Assembly: GCF_030687715.1 (NCBI RefSeq)
Contig: NZ_CP117445.1
Span: 5,073,501-5,137,500, forward strand
Origin: Pseudomonas sp. FP2196
GTDB lineage: Bacteria; Pseudomonadota; Gammaproteobacteria; Pseudomonadales; Pseudomonadaceae
Length of the DNA: 64,000 nt
Direction of reading: 5' to 3'
Each line of letters starts with the position of its first letter. The first letter of the stretch is position 1. Below the pieces are notes generated by a model. That model ran no database searches. It saw nothing but the letters and a program-made list of their open reading frames with translations, and was not told the DNA's origin. Shown piece by piece: positions 1 to 13,907 of this stretch. Both the position numbers and the translations under genes were made by a program.

Positions 1-1018
1 CGATCACACGCGGCTCGGGCCAGCCCTTGAGTTCAAAGTGGTGGTGTATCGGAGCCATGCGGAACACACGGCGACCGGTCAGCTTAAAGGACGCAACCTG
101 AATGACGACTGACAGGGTTTCCATCACGAACACGCCGCCCATGATGAACAGGACGATTTCCTGACGGACGATCACCGCGATGGTGCCCAGTGCAGCACCC
201 AGCGCCAGTGCGCCGACGTCGCCCATGAATACTTGGGCCGGATAGGTGTTGAACCAGAGGAACCCCAGACCGGCACCGATCAATGCGCCGCAGAACACGA
301 TCAGTTCGCCCGCACCCGGCACATAAGGAATCAACAGGTATTCAGCGAATTTCACGTTACCCGACAGGTAGCAGAAGATACCGAGGCCACCGCCAACCAT
401 CACGGTCGGCATGATCGCCAGACCGTCGAGGCCGTCAGTCAGGTTGACCGCGTTGCTCGAACCGACGATCACAAAGTAGGTCAGCACGATGAAGCCCAGG
501 CCCAGCGGAATGCTGTAGTCCTTGAGCATCGGCAGGATCAACGTGGTTTCCACCGGCGTGCTGGCGGTCATATAAAGGAAGATCGCCGCGCCGAGGCCGA
601 ACACCGACTGCCAGAAATACTTCCAGCGGCTCGGCAAGCCACGGGAGTTTTTCTCGATGACTTTGCGGTAATCGTCAACCCAACCGATGGCGCCGAACAG
701 CAAGGTCACCAGCAGTACAGTCCAGACGTAGCGGTTGCTCAGGTCAGCCCAGAGCAAGGTGCTGACGCCGATCGAAGACAGAATCAGTGCGCCGCCCATG
801 GTCGGAGTACCCGACTTGGACAGGTGCGATTGCGGGCCGTCGTTACGAACGGATTGACCGATCTGACGGTTCTGCAAAGTGCGGATCATCCACGGGCCAT
901 AGCACAGCGACAAAACCAGCGCGGTCAGCACACCGAGAATCCCGCGCAGGGTCAGGTACTGAAAGACCGCGAAGCCTTTGTAGAACTGTTGCAGATACTC
1001 CGCTAGCAGCAGCAGCAT
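1..1018 (-). CDS. mraY: Phospho-N-acetylmuramoyl-pentapeptide transferase (partial, C-terminus outside window)
   Basis: Integral membrane enzyme that moves phospho-MurNAc-pentapeptide from UDP onto undecaprenyl phosphate, making lipid I. About 339 of the usual 360 residues are present; the end lies beyond base 1. The protein opens with [12 protein letters not shown] and shows family signatures: TPTMGG near residue 75, a GWVDDYRK segment with the Asp pair used for Mg2+ binding, [14 protein letters not shown] around residue 190, [11 protein letters not shown], and the [14 protein letters not shown] histidine segment near the break. The ATG shares its last base with the murF stop codon (TAATG), so it is translationally coupled. 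Identity is firm. Confidence 0.96.
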   Translation of the reverse strand, partial: MLLLLAEYLQQFYKGFAVFQYLTLRGILGVLTALVLSLCYGPWMIRTLQNRQIGQSVRNDGPQSHLSKSGTPTMGGALILSSIGVSTLLWADLSNRYVWTVLLVTLLFGAIGWVDDYRKVIEKNSRGLPSRWKYFWQSVFGLGAAIFLYMTASTPVETTLILPMLKDYSIPLGLGFIVLTYFVIVGSSNAVNLTDGLDGLAIMPTVMVGGGLGIFCYLSGNVKFAEYLLIPYVPGAGELIVFCGALIGAGLGFLWFNTYPAQVFMGDVGALALGAALGTIAVIVRQEIVLFIMGGVFVMETLSVVIQVASFKLTGRRVFRMAPIHHHFELKGWPEPRVI

Positions 1019-2385
1019 TAATGTTTCTCCAGACTGGACCCGCACAGAGCCGCAACGATGTTTTCCATCGCTGCACTGCGCGAACCCTTGATCAAAATGG
1101 TGGTGTTTGTGTCCTGCTCGGCGTCGAGGGCCTGGATCAGTTCGGCTTGCGTGCCGAAGTGATGCGCCTGTTCACCGAAAGCGTTTACGGCGTGAACCAT
1201 GTTCGGCCCAACGGCATAAAGCGCGGAAACCTTGCCCCGGGCGTATTCGCCCACGTCGCGGTGCCCCTGCTCCGCCCAATCGCCCAACTCGCCGATGTCT
1301 CCGAGCACCAGGACGGTGCGACCGGAAAAGCCGGCGAGTATATCAACGGCAGCGCACATGGAGGTGGGGTTTGCGTTGTAAGTGTCATCGATCACACGCA
1401 TACCGTTTTTTGCCAGTTGCGCGACGGTGCGGCCCTTGACCGGTTGCACCGCGCCAAGCCCGGTGGCAATGCCGAACAGCGACACGCCCAACGCATGTGC
1501 GGCAGCAGCAGCGGCCATCGAGTTGGCAACGTTATGGGTACCGAGCAGATTCAGTTGAACGCGCTCCGAACCTTCAGGCGTGTGCAGATTGAACGCCGGG
1601 CAACCCCGGGCATCGGTGCTCAGGTCGCTGGCGTAGAAGTCAGCTTGCGAATTGCTCAGGGCGAAAGTCAGGACTTTGCGAGCACCCGCGCGGGTCTTCC
1701 AGATACCGAAGGCCTTGTCGTCGAGATTCAGCACGGCGATGCCATCAGCCGCCAGACCTTCGATGATTTCACCTTTGGCTTCGACGATTTTTTCCGGGCC
1801 GCCGAACTCACCAACGTGAGCGGTGCCGGCATTGTTGAGGATCGCTACTTGCGGCTTGGTCAGCCCGACGGTGTAGGCGATTTCACCCAGACGCGAAGCA
1901 CCCAGTTCGATCACGGCCGCCGTGTGTTCCGGGGCCAGTTCGAGCAGGGTCAGCGGTGCGCCGAGATCGTTGTTCAGGTTGCCACGGGTCGCCAGCACCG
2001 GGCCGCGTGTGCGCAGGATGCTTGCGAGCATTTCCTTGACCGTGGTCTTGCCACTGGAACCGGTCACGGCAGCCACTGGCTGAGTGAAGGCAGCGCGGTT
2101 CAAGGCACCCAATTGGCCCAAGGCCTGACGGGTATCTTTGACCAACAGCTGTGGCAACGTGCTATCGGCGACTTCACGCTCGACCAGCGCTGCTACGGCG
2201 CCTTTGGCGGCGACGTCGTTCAGATAATCGTGACCATCGAAACGCGGGCCGGTCAGGGCAATAAACAGTTGGCCTGGCTTGATCGCGCGACTGTCGATGC
2301 TCACACCATCGAAACTGGCATCGGCGCTGATCAGGCGTGCGTCGAGCGCATTGGTCAATTCACCGAGCTTCAGGGCTTTAAGCAT
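1018..2385 (-). CDS. murF: UDP-N-acetylmuramoyl-tripeptide--D-alanyl-D-alanine ligase
   Basis: Cytoplasmic Mur ligase that adds D-Ala-D-Ala to UDP-MurNAc-tripeptide, the last soluble step before MraY. The 455 residues match the normal family length. An N-terminal substrate domain is followed by the ATP-binding central domain with the P-loop [11 protein letters not shown] near residue 110, and a C-terminal ligand domain containing the [11 protein letters not shown] segment typical of MurF. The start overlaps the end of murE by 8 bp, and the stop overlaps mraY, as expected for a densely packed dcw operon. Confidence 0.97.
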   Translation of the reverse strand: MLKALKLGELTNALDARLISADASFDGVSIDSRAIKPGQLFIALTGPRFDGHDYLNDVAAKGAVAALVEREVADSTLPQLLVKDTRQALGQLGALNRAAFTQPVAAVTGSSGKTTVKEMLASILRTRGPVLATRGNLNNDLGAPLTLLELAPEHTAAVIELGASRLGEIAYTVGLTKPQVAILNNAGTAHVGEFGGPEKIVEAKGEIIEGLAADGIAVLNLDDKAFGIWKTRAGARKVLTFALSNSQADFYASDLSTDARGCPAFNLHTPEGSERVQLNLLGTHNVANSMAAAAAAHALGVSLFGIATGLGAVQPVKGRTVAQLAKNGMRVIDDTYNANPTSMCAAVDILAGFSGRTVLVLGDIGELGDWAEQGHRDVGEYARGKVSALYAVGPNMVHAVNAFGEQAHHFGTQAELIQALDAEQDTNTTILIKGSRSAAMENIVAALCGSSLEKH

Positions 2386-3840
2386 GGGCCACCTCCCAAG
2401 CGGTCAGCGCATGATCCGCTTCGACCAGATCGGAGAAGGCATGACGCTCGCCGTTGATTTCCTGATAGTCCTCGTGACCTTTGCCAGCCAGAACGATCAC
2501 GTCATCTGCTGAAGCAGCAGCAATCATTTGCGCAATCGCCTGGCCACGGCCGGCGACGAACGTGACTTTATCCACAGCGGTAAAACCGGCGCGGATATCA
2601 TCGAAAATCACTGCCGGGTCTTCGGTGCGCGGATTGTCATCGGTGACCAGCACTTGATCAGCCAGACGCTCGACCACTTCGGCCATCAACGGACGTTTGC
2701 CACGATCGCGATCACCGCCGCAGCCGAACAGGCACAGCAACTTGCCTTTGACGTGTGGGCGCAATGCCGTGAGAACTTTTTCCAGCGCATCCGGTGTGTG
2801 GGCGTAATCGACCACCACCAACGGCTGAGTGCCGCCGCCAAGACGCTGCATGCGTCCGGCCGGACCTTCGAGCTTGGGCAGTACTTTGAGAATTTCATCG
2901 AGCGCGTAATCCAGGCCGAGCAAAGCACCAACCGCCGCCAGCACGTTGCTCAGGTTGAAACGACCGAGCAAGGTGCTGCGCAGATGATGTTCGCCCTGCG
3001 GCGTCACCAGCGTGGCGCGTACGCCGTGGTCGTCGAACTGCGCTTCGCGACAGAACAGATAAGCGCTGCTGTCGAGCAGGCTGTAGGTGATCAAGCGCGA
3101 CTCACGTTTTTCAGCGGCCAGTTGCCGGCCGAAATCGTCGTCGAGGTTGACCACGCGGCACTTCAGATCATTCCAGGCGAACAGCCGGGCCTTGGACTCG
3201 GCGTAAGCCTCCATGGTGCCGTGATAATCCAGATGATCGCGGGACAGGTTGGTCATCACTGCCACGTCGAACGCTAGCGCGGTCACCCGGCCTTGATCCA
3301 GACCATGGGACGAAACTTCCATGGCCACGGCTTTCGCGCCGGCCTTTTTCAGGTCGCCCAAAGTCGCTTGCACGGCAATCGGGTTCGGCGTGGTGTGCAG
3401 ACCGCTTTCCAATGCGCCATAGAAGCCGGAACCGAGGGTGCCGACAATGCCGCAATGCTGGCCGAGCAGATCCAGCGCCTGCGCGACCAGTTGGGTCACG
3501 CTGGTTTTACCGTTGGTGCCGGTGACGCCGATCAAATTCAGATGATGGCTTGGTTCGCCGTAAAAACGCCCGGCGATATCTGACAACTGCGCCGCGAGCC
3601 CCTTGACCGGAATCAACGGGACATCAGTGATAGGCAGCACGGTGGCGCCTTCCACTTCATACGCCACAGCGGCAGCGCCGCGCGCCAGTGCATCGGCAAT
3701 GTGCGCACGACCATCGAATTTGCCGCCCGGCACCGCGAGGAACAAATCACCCGCGCGTACGTTACGGCTGTCCAGCGCCAATTCACGGATCAGCAGATCG
3801 TGGCCGGCGTGGGGGAATATTTTGTTCAGACTTAATGACA

Positions 3841-3841
<1 letters not shown>
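2378..3841 (-). CDS. murE: UDP-MurNAc-L-Ala-D-Glu--meso-diaminopimelate ligase
   Basis: Mur ligase adding meso-diaminopimelate to UDP-MurNAc-dipeptide in the cytoplasm. It has 487 residues, normal for the family. The P-loop GVTGTNGKTSVTQL lies near residue 105, and the segment DDNPRTEDP near residue 405 is the DNPR signature that recognises meso-DAP rather than lysine, which fits a Gram-negative cell wall. The ATG overlaps the stop codon of ftsI by one base. Coupled between ftsI upstream and murF downstream. Confidence 0.97.
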
Positions 3842-5869
<2,028 letters not shown>

Positions 5870-5873
<4 letters not shown>

Positions 5874-6817
5874 CGCAACTTCTCCGCGACGCGCATGACG
5901 GCGCTACGGGAACGTGGGTTGGCTTTGAGTTCGGCGTCGGAGGCCGTCTGCGCTTTGCCATGGACTTTGATTTTCGGTTCGAACGCTACGTGGCGAACCG
6001 GCAGGTTGCGCGGCAGGTTGTCGGCTTCGCCTTTCACCAGCTTGCGCATGAACAGTTTGACGATGCGGTCTTCCAGCGAGTGGAAGCTGATCACGACCAG
6101 ACGGCCGCCGACTTCCAGTGCGTCCAGTGCGGCTTCGAGGCCGGCTTCCAGATCGCCCAGTTCGTTGTTGACGTGAATACGCAAACCCTGGAACGCACGG
6201 GTGGCCGGGTTCTTGCCCTTTTCCCAAGCCGGGTTGGCCACTTTCAAGACTTCAGCCAGATCAGCGGTGCGCTCGAAAGGAGTGATATCGCGACGCTCGG
6301 CGACGGCGCGAGCCATGCGCCCGGAGAAACGTTCTTCACCGTATTCCTTGAACACCCGGGCGATTTCCTCAGCCGGCGCGGTGTTGACGAACTCGGCAGC
6401 GCTGATGCCACGGGACGGGTCCATGCGCATGTCGAGCGGGCCGTCGTTGAGGAAACTGAAGCCACGCTCAGCGTCGTCAAGCTGCGGCGAAGACACGCCC
6501 AGGTCGAGCAGGATGCCGCTGACCTTGCCGGCCAGACCACGTTCGGCGACGACCGAACCGAGCTCGGCAAAGCTGCGCTGCACAACGACAAAGCGGCCGT
6601 CTTCGGCCGCTAGCGTTTGCCCAGTGGCAATCGCTTGTGGATCCTTGTCGAATCCGATGAGTCGCCCGTCAGTCCCGAGCTGACTGAGGATCAACCGACT
6701 GTGCCCGCCGCGCCCGAACGTACCGTCCAGATAGCAGCCATCAGGACGTACGGCGAGAGCCTCGACGGCTTCGTCAAGCAGTACGGTGATGTGGTTAAAG
6801 CCGCTATCAATAGTCAC
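5870..6817 (-). CDS. rsmH: 16S rRNA (cytosine1402-N4)-methyltransferase
   Basis: SAM-dependent methyltransferase (formerly MraW) that methylates C1402 of 16S rRNA in the ribosomal P site. 315 residues. The SAM-binding start [14 protein letters not shown] is near residue 30, GFDKDP near 55, the [19 protein letters not shown] block near 105, and [13 protein letters not shown] near 250. The start is GTG, overlapping the mraZ stop (GTGA). Coupled in the dcw operon. Confidence 0.97.
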
Positions 6818-7269
6818 AGGATCAAATCACGCAGTTCATCAGGCATCGCGCCCGGTTGTTGAATGGCAGCAAGGTCAGCGGCAGATACCGCGTTCCATGC
6901 ATCCTCGTCCCACAATTGGAACTTGTTCAGTTGGCCCACCAGCATCGCTTTCTTATCAAGCTTGGCGTATTCGCGCAGACGCGGTGGAACCAGAAAACGA
7001 CCACTGCCGTCGAGTTCGAGGTCGACGGCATTACCAATCAATAAACGTTGCAGGCGACGGTTCTCTTCGCGAAGCGAAGGGAGTGCGCGCAACTTGGTTT
7101 CAATAATTTCCCACTCGTCGAGCGGATAGACACACAGACACGGATCAACGGCATCAATGGTGACGATCAATTGGCCGGAACTGCGCGAATCGAGCTCGTC
7201 ACGGTACCGGCTCGGCATAGCGAGACGGCCCTTTGCATCGAGACTGATAGCGTTAGCTCCGCGAAACAC
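6814..7269 (-). CDS. mraZ: Transcriptional regulator MraZ
   Basis: AbrB-like DNA-binding protein that binds repeats in its own promoter and controls the dcw operon. 151 residues with two SpoVT/AbrB-type halves: [22 protein letters not shown] at the N-terminus and a second half around [17 protein letters not shown]. The start is GTG, with GGAG about 11 bases upstream. It is the first gene of the operon, and three candidate operator boxes lie between it and the promoter (see 7312-7337), which fits autoregulation. Confidence 0.95.
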   Translation of the reverse strand: MFRGANAISLDAKGRLAMPSRYRDELDSRSSGQLIVTIDAVDPCLCVYPLDEWEIIETKLRALPSLREENRRLQRLLIGNAVDLELDGSGRFLVPPRLREYAKLDKKAMLVGQLNKFQLWDEDAWNAVSAADLAAIQQPGAMPDELRDLIL

Positions 7270-7311
7270 GTCTGCGTTTCTCCAATTTTTATCGTTTTGA
7301 GCTCAAAAAAC

Positions 7312-7337
7312 CCACTTCATGCCACTTTCCGCCACTT
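7312..7337 (-). promoter_or_regulatory. Triple MraZ box operator
   Basis: On the minus strand AAGTGG occurs three times with exact 10-bp periodicity (plus-strand CCACTT at 7312, 7322 and 7332). MraZ of E. coli and mycoplasmas is known to bind short GTG-containing direct repeats spaced one helical turn apart, so this is the expected operator. It sits downstream of the -10 box and ahead of the mraZ start. Confidence 0.8.
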
Positions 7338-7343
7338 GCGCAC

Positions 7344-7373
7344 ACTATAGGAATGCGCCCACCACACCGTCAA
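7344..7373 (-). promoter_or_regulatory. dcw operon promoter (Pmra)
   Basis: Minus strand: -35 TTGACG (7373-7368), 18-bp spacer, -10 TATAGT (7349-7344), a good sigma70 match. The MraZ boxes begin about 7 bp downstream, so bound MraZ would cover the transcription start. Confidence 0.75.
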
Positions 7374-7381
7374 GGCGCGGA

Positions 7382-7673
7382 TTAAAGGAAAACCCTTACA
7401 GAACGGAGATTTAGGAGCATAAAAGGAGGCACAACGAGAATCTGGCGGAGACTTTTGACCCATAACTTGATGCAGCACTGAAAGCTGCGCTCGAAAGTTA
7501 AAGTAATTTGTTAAGAGTAAGATTTTTTCGGTATTACGAGAGCGCTTCTGCTGTTGATTGAAGCAGGGTGGGAAATGGCTATTACTGCATTTGCCGCTGC
7601 CGAACTTTCAGCGCAGGCCTGCTGATAATACACAGCCCCGATAACACTGATTCAAGCAGGGAAAGAAAAAGGT
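7382..7673. other. Intergenic region between dcw promoter and rnpB
   Basis: About 290 bases of AT-richer sequence. I see no convincing reading frame, tRNA or strong hairpin. It must hold the 3' end signal of rnpB on the minus strand: the complement of 7660-7670 is a pyrimidine stretch beginning TTTTTC. Confidence 0.5.
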
Positions 7674-8025
7674 GGAGAGTCGATCTGTAAGCCGGGTTCT
7701 GTCTTGAACAGTCATTCGTCTACGATGGCCATCACTGGACATCTTTAGCAACCTACCCGGTCCCAGCGCGGGCCACGCCTTGGGACCCTATTTGGTCTTG
7801 CTCCAAGTGGGGTTTACCTAGCCACGAACTGTTGCCAGACGTGCGGTGCGCTCTTACCGCACCTTTTCACCCTTACCGTCGCCGAAGCGCTTAGGCGGTT
7901 ATTTTCTGTGGCACTTTCCGTAGGCTCACGCCTCCCAGGCATTACCTGGCACTTCGCCCTATGGAGCCCGGACTTTCCTCCCCCCCCTAATTTTCATAGA
8001 GGGCAGCGACTGTCCGATCGACTCT
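7674..8025 (-). ncRNA. rnpB: RNase P RNA (class A)
   Basis: Catalytic RNA of RNase P, which matures tRNA 5' ends. Read on the minus strand it begins AGAGTCGATCGGACAGTCGC and closes with a complementary GATCGACTCT segment, forming helix P1. Conserved class A blocks are visible: GAGGAAAGTCCGGGCTCC near the 5' end, AACAGTTCGTGGCTAGGTAA, the GAGCAAGACCAAATAGGG region and the 3' segment ACAGAACCCGGCTTACAGATC. Length is about 352 nt. The ends are placed by the P1 helix and could shift by a few bases. Confidence 0.96.
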
Positions 8026-8034
8026 CCGCCGCGA

Positions 8035-8063
8035 AGGTTAACGGCAGAGCGACCGAAGAACAA
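8035..8063 (-). promoter_or_regulatory. Candidate rnpB promoter
   Basis: Minus strand: -35 TTGTTC (8063-8058), 17-bp spacer, -10 TAACCT (8040-8035), ending 9 bases before the inferred RNA 5' end at 8025. A fair sigma70 match in the right place. Confidence 0.55.
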
Positions 8064-8098
8064 GCGCTAAAAGCCCCAAGACCGCTATGGGCGACGGC

Positions 8099-9004
8099 TT
8101 ACACGTCTTTCTGTTTGTCCAGCGCGACCTGATACAGCACATTTTTGCGCTCACCGGTGATCTGCGCTGCCAACGCAGCGGCACGCTTGAGCGGCATCTC
8201 TTCGAGCAACAGATTGAGGACGCGCATCGCCTCGCTGCTGACGGCGTCTTCAGACTCCGGCACTGTCCAGCCCGCGACCAACACCACGCACTCGCCGCGC
8301 TGCTGATTGCTGTCGGCCTCGACGAACGCGCGCAACTCAGCCAGCGGCAAACCTTTAAGCGTTTCGAACGTCTTGGTTATCTCACGAGCCAGCAATGCCT
8401 GACGCTCGCCACCGAACACCGCCTCCATATCCTGCAGGCATTCCAGAATGCGATGCGGGGCTTCGTAAAAGATCAGCGTGCGCGGCTCTTCCTTAACCGC
8501 TTCCAGGCGCGCCTTGCGCCCAACCGACTTGGCCGGCAGAAAACCCTCGAAGATGAATCGATCGGATGGCAGGCCCGCCGCCGACAATGCCGCGATCAAG
8601 GCGCAAGCGCCAGGCACGGGCACCACATTGATCCCCGCAGCACGGGCCTGACGCACCAGGTGATAGCCCGGATCGGAAATCAGCGGCGTACCGGCATCGG
8701 AAATCAGCGCAACGTTGTCACCCGCCAGCAGACGGGTAATAAAGCGGCTACCTTCATCTCGTTCGTTATGTTCGTGGCAAGCGGCCAACGGCGTGGAAAT
8801 ACCGAAGTGCTGCATCAGTCGCTGCGAGTGACGCGTGTCCTCGGCAGCAATCAATGCCACTTCGCGGAGAATTTTCAATGCCCGGGCGCTGATGTCGTCC
8901 AGGTTGCCGATGGGCGTCGCCACCACATAAAGCGAGCCAGCAGCGGAATTCAAAGGACCTGGAGCAGTCAAAGCGCACACCTCATGATCGGTAAAAGCCG
9001 GCAT
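8099..9004 (-). CDS. rsmI: 16S rRNA (cytidine1402-2'-O)-methyltransferase
   Basis: Tetrapyrrole-methylase-fold enzyme that 2'-O-methylates C1402, the same base targeted by RsmH encoded nearby. The 301 residues show GSLYVVATPIGNLDDIS near residue 23, DTRHSQRLM near 58, LISDAGTPLISDPGY near 100, and VPGACALIAALS. The conserved core begins about 22 residues after the chosen ATG, so a later start (for example the GTG at residue 9) is possible. Divergent from lpoA, the usual arrangement of this gene pair. Confidence 0.95.
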   Translation of the reverse strand: MPAFTDHEVCALTAPGPLNSAAGSLYVVATPIGNLDDISARALKILREVALIAAEDTRHSQRLMQHFGISTPLAACHEHNERDEGSRFITRLLAGDNVALISDAGTPLISDPGYHLVRQARAAGINVVPVPGACALIAALSAAGLPSDRFIFEGFLPAKSVGRKARLEAVKEEPRTLIFYEAPHRILECLQDMEAVFGGERQALLAREITKTFETLKGLPLAELRAFVEADSNQQRGECVVLVAGWTVPESEDAVSSEAMRVLNLLLEEMPLKRAAALAAQITGERKNVLYQVALDKQKDV

Positions 9005-9181
9005 TGTAACGCGTCACGAGGCTTGCGATGCGCCCTGCCCGCACACGGTTTTTCCCGCAGATGTGCGGCTCCGCAACATTTACTCCAGCTAAATTGACTG
9101 TTTCACGCCACTAACATCGCGCCCCGGCCAGTGCTTGGGTACAATTCCACGCTAATTTGATCGAGTATCAGGAACACTTAC

Positions 9182-10992
9182 ATGATCGCTTGCCTGCGGC
9201 TGTTCACTGCCCTCTGCCTCGCTGCCCTTTTGGCGGCCTGCGCCAGCTCCCCTTCCTCCAGCCTTGGCGAACTTCCACGGACTCCGGATGCCAGCATCGA
9301 GCAACTGCTCGAACAGGCCACCCAGGCTAAAACCCCGGAAAAAGCCGCCCTGCTGCGCCTGAGCGCAGCGGATCTGGCTTATCGTCAGGGCAATGCCGGA
9401 CAGTCCGCGCAAATCCTGCAACAAGTGCCCGTTGAACAGCTAAAGCCGGGGCAGCAGATTTTTGCTAACACTTTGGCCGCCGAGCTGGCCATGACCCGCA
9501 ATCAGCCGAAAGCCGCGCTGACCGCACTGAGCCATCCGAGCCTGCAAAAGCTGGGTGAGATGCCGGAAGAGCAGCAGGTGCGCACCGGCACCGTTCATGC
9601 CCGCGCCCTCGAAGCCGATGGCCAGACGCTGGCCGCCGCCCGCGAGCGCATCTTCATTGCGCCGATGCTGCAAGGCGAAGCCGCGAGCAAGAACCACGAA
9701 GCGATCTGGACACTGATTGCCTCGCTGCCGACCGACCAATTGCAACCAAACAGCACCGATGACCTCGGTGGCTGGATGGCTCTGGCGCAGGCGGTTAAAA
9801 CCGCTGGCACTTTGGAGCAGCAGCAGGCCGCTATCGACACCTGGCGCGCGCAGAATCCAAAGCACCCAGCAGCGATCAACCTGCCACTGCCGCTGACCAA
9901 GCTCAAGGAACTGGCGAGCCAGCCCCTGAGCAAAATCGCCCTGCTGCTGCCGCAAGACGGCCAGTTGGCTTCCGTCGGCAAAGCATTGCGTGAAGGTTTC
10001 ATGGCCGCGCACTACCAGGCTCAACAGGCCGGGCAGAAGCCGCCAGCCATCGAGTTCTACGACAGCTCGAAACTGACCTCGATGGACGAGTTCTACCGCA
10101 AGGCTCAGGCAGACGGCGTGCAGTTGGTCGTTGGCCCGCTGGAAAAACCACTGGTCAAACAACTGAGCACCCGCCCGCAACTACCCATCACCACCCTGGC
10201 GCTGAACTACAGCGAAGGCGATCAAGGCCCGGCGCAGCTGTTCCAGTTTGGTCTGGCTGCTGAAGACGAAGCCCGTGAAGTCTCCCGTCGCGCCCGTGCC
10301 GACGGCCTGCACCGCGCCGCAATCATGGTGCCGAAAGGCGAATGGGGCGACCGCGTACTGCGCGCGTTCAGCCAGGACTGGCAAGCCAATGGCGGCAGCA
10401 TCGTTGCCACAGAGCGTGTTGATCAGCCGGTGCAACTCGCCCAGCAGATCGCCGACATGTTCCAGTTGCGCCAGAGCGAGGCCCGCGCCAAGAGCCTGCA
10501 GAATGCGGCTGGCACCAACGTCGCCGCACAGCCTTCGCGTCGTCAGGACATTGAGTTCATCTTCTTGGCTGCCACTCCACAGCAAGCGCAGCAGATCAAG
10601 CCGACCCTGAACTTCCAGTACGCTGGTGATGTTCCGGTTTACGCGACCTCCCACGTGTACAGCGCCAGCGGCGATGTGAACCAGTACAACGACATGAACG
10701 GTATTCGCTTCTGCGAAACTCCATGGCTACTGGAAGCCAACGATCCGCTGCGCCAGCAAGTCACCGCACAGTGGCCACAAGCCGCAGGCAGCCTCGGTCG
10801 CCTGTACGCCATGGGCGTCGATGCCTATCGTCTGGCACCGCGCCTGGGCCAACTCAAAGCCCTGCCGGACAGCCGCATCGAAGGACAGTCGGGGAGCCTG
10901 GGCATGACTCAGACTCAGCGTGTCGTGCGTCAACTGCCTTGGGCGCAGTTTGTCAGCGGTCAGATTCAACGTCTGCCGGACACCGCGCGCTA

Positions 10993-10993
<1 letters not shown>
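9182..10993 (+). CDS. lpoA: Penicillin-binding protein activator LpoA-like lipoprotein (LppC family)
   Basis: Outer-membrane lipoprotein with an N-terminal helical (TPR-like) half and a C-terminal periplasmic-binding-protein-like half; the E. coli member activates PBP1A. 603 residues. The signal peptide ends in a lipobox LLAACAS, giving Cys20 as the lipidated residue. The C-terminal half contains KIALLLPQDGQLASVGKAL near 260 and LVVGPLEKPLV. RBS AGGAA lies about 8 bases before the ATG. First gene of a run with yraN, gmhA and the BON lipoprotein, the order known from E. coli (yraM-yraN-diaA-yraP). Whether it serves PBP1a in Pseudomonas is inferred. Confidence 0.9.
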
Positions 10994-12625
<1,632 letters not shown>

Positions 12626-12670
12626 CTTACCCTCCCCCTGCAGGAGCAGCCTTGGGCAGCGCCTACAGGG

Positions 12671-12718
12671 GAAGTAATAAAAAAGGCGATCCATCCGGAT
12701 CGCCTTTTTTATTACTTC
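12671..12718. terminator. Bidirectional terminator between BON lipoprotein and sspB
   Basis: Perfect 22-bp inverted repeat with a 4-base loop; the stem core is AAGGCGATCC/GGATCGCCTT flanked by A and T runs on both strands. The right arm extends through the last two codons of sspB, so the terminator overlaps its coding end. Confidence 0.9.
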
Positions 12719-13125
12719 ACCACTTTCAAACTTGGCCGGCCGCTAGGGCGCGGTGGCTCGCTGTCCGGTGGCGGCAAGTCGTCATCCGGCTCGATGTCGT
12801 CTTCGTCATCCATCGGCGACTCGATATCGAACACCATACCCTGCCCGTTCTCCCGGGCGTAGATGCCCAGAATTGCGCTGATCGGCACGTACAGACTGTG
12901 CGGAACGCCACCGAAGCGACCTTCGAAGGTCACTACGTCGTTGTCCATGTGCAGATGCCGCACAGCGCTGGGCGAGATGTTCAGGACAATCTGCCCGTCA
13001 CTGGCGAAACCCTGCGGCACCTGCACCGCCGGGTACTCGGAGTTGACCAGCATGTGCGGGGTGCAATCGTTATCCACAATCCACTCGTAGAGCGCGCGGA
13101 CCAGATAAGGTCGACTGGAGTTCAT
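12712..13125 (-). CDS. sspB: ClpXP protease specificity-enhancing factor SspB
   Basis: Adaptor that delivers ssrA-tagged proteins to ClpXP. 137 residues: a folded N-terminal dimer domain starting MNSSRPYLVRALYEWIVDN, with the conserved FGGVPHSLYVPISAILGIYARENGQGM segment, an acidic linker (DDEDDIEPDDD), and a short basic C-terminal ClpX-binding tail ending PSLKVVK. Sixteen bases downstream of sspA, the standard operon order. Confidence 0.96.
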   Translation of the reverse strand: MNSSRPYLVRALYEWIVDNDCTPHMLVNSEYPAVQVPQGFASDGQIVLNISPSAVRHLHMDNDVVTFEGRFGGVPHSLYVPISAILGIYARENGQGMVFDIESPMDDEDDIEPDDDLPPPDSEPPRPSGRPSLKVVK

Positions 13126-13141
13126 AGCGGCTCCTTAAGCC

Positions 13142-13759
13142 TTAGCGCATATCGCGTTCGACACCAGACAGACTCGCCTGGAAAGCCTCACGCGCAAACT
13201 GGCGCTCCATATAATCAAGCAGCGGCTTGGCTGGCCGCGGCAGTTCAATACCCAGAATCGGCAAACGCCAGAGTATTGGCAATAGGCAGCAATCCACCAG
13301 ACTTTGTTCCTCACTGAGGAAAAACGGCTTGTCGGCAAACAGCGGCGACACGCCCGTCAGGCTTTCACGCAATTCCTTACGCGCCACGACACGCGCGGCT
13401 TCCTTGGACTTGGGATCAAGTATCAGATCCACCAGACCACACCAGTCACGCTGAATACGGTGAATCAGCAGACGACTGTTGGCACGCGCCACCGGATAAA
13501 CCGGCATCAACGGCGGGTGCGGGTAACGCTCATCCAGATATTCCATCACCACGGTCGACTCCCACAACGCCAGGTCACGATCGACCAGCGTGGGCAGGCT
13601 TCCATAAGGGTTCACCTCAATCAGTTTAGGCGGCTGACGACCAGCTTCCACATAAATGATCTCGGCGCTGACACCCTTCTCTGCAAGTACGATGCGCACT
13701 CGGTGGGAATAGTGGTCGGCGGGGTCGGAGTAACAGGCCAACCGATTGGTCACGCCCAT
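13142..13759 (-). CDS. sspA: Stringent starvation protein A
   Basis: RNA-polymerase-associated protein with a glutathione-S-transferase fold (N-terminal thioredoxin-like half, C-terminal helical half) but without GST catalysis. It modulates transcription in stationary phase and virulence in other species. 205 residues; visible are [40 protein letters not shown] and [15 protein letters not shown]. An AGGAGG-type RBS precedes the ATG. Operon with sspB. Confidence 0.96.
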   Translation of the reverse strand: MGVTNRLACYSDPADHYSHRVRIVLAEKGVSAEIIYVEAGRQPPKLIEVNPYGSLPTLVDRDLALWESTVVMEYLDERYPHPPLMPVYPVARANSRLLIHRIQRDWCGLVDLILDPKSKEAARVVARKELRESLTGVSPLFADKPFFLSEEQSLVDCCLLPILWRLPILGIELPRPAKPLLDYMERQFAREAFQASLSGVERDMR

Positions 13760-13802
13760 GGCGATCCTCCTCGCTTGTTGAAATTATCGGAACCGGAAAA
13801 AC

Positions 13803-13882
13803 GCGCGCGCCCAGAGGGCGCCTCCGGCAAAGCCTGGCTGACCAGACGTTGCGCTATCGGAGACGCCCTTGGGCGCGCGCGA
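13803..13882. repeat. Long imperfect hairpin between petC and sspA
   Basis: Left arm 13803-13827 (GCGCGCGCCCAGAGGGCG...) pairs with the right arm at 13858-13882 over about 23 of 25 positions; the 30-base loop is GC-rich. There is no T-run on the minus strand, so it is not a simple terminator. It may slow or punctuate transcription from petABC into sspAB or protect the pet mRNA end (inference). Confidence 0.6.
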
Positions 13883-13907
13883 TTAACAGCAATGCTTTTG
13901 AAGCGTA

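Noticed and set aside
787..2457. 556-residue open frame on the plus strand over murF
   Set aside because: Antisense to a clear murF; codon third positions and protein composition (Arg/His/Gln-rich, no domains) are those of a shadow frame in high-GC DNA.
7908..8132. 74-residue open frame inside and beyond rnpB
   Set aside because: It lies mainly in the RNase P RNA and carries no RBS or family signature.
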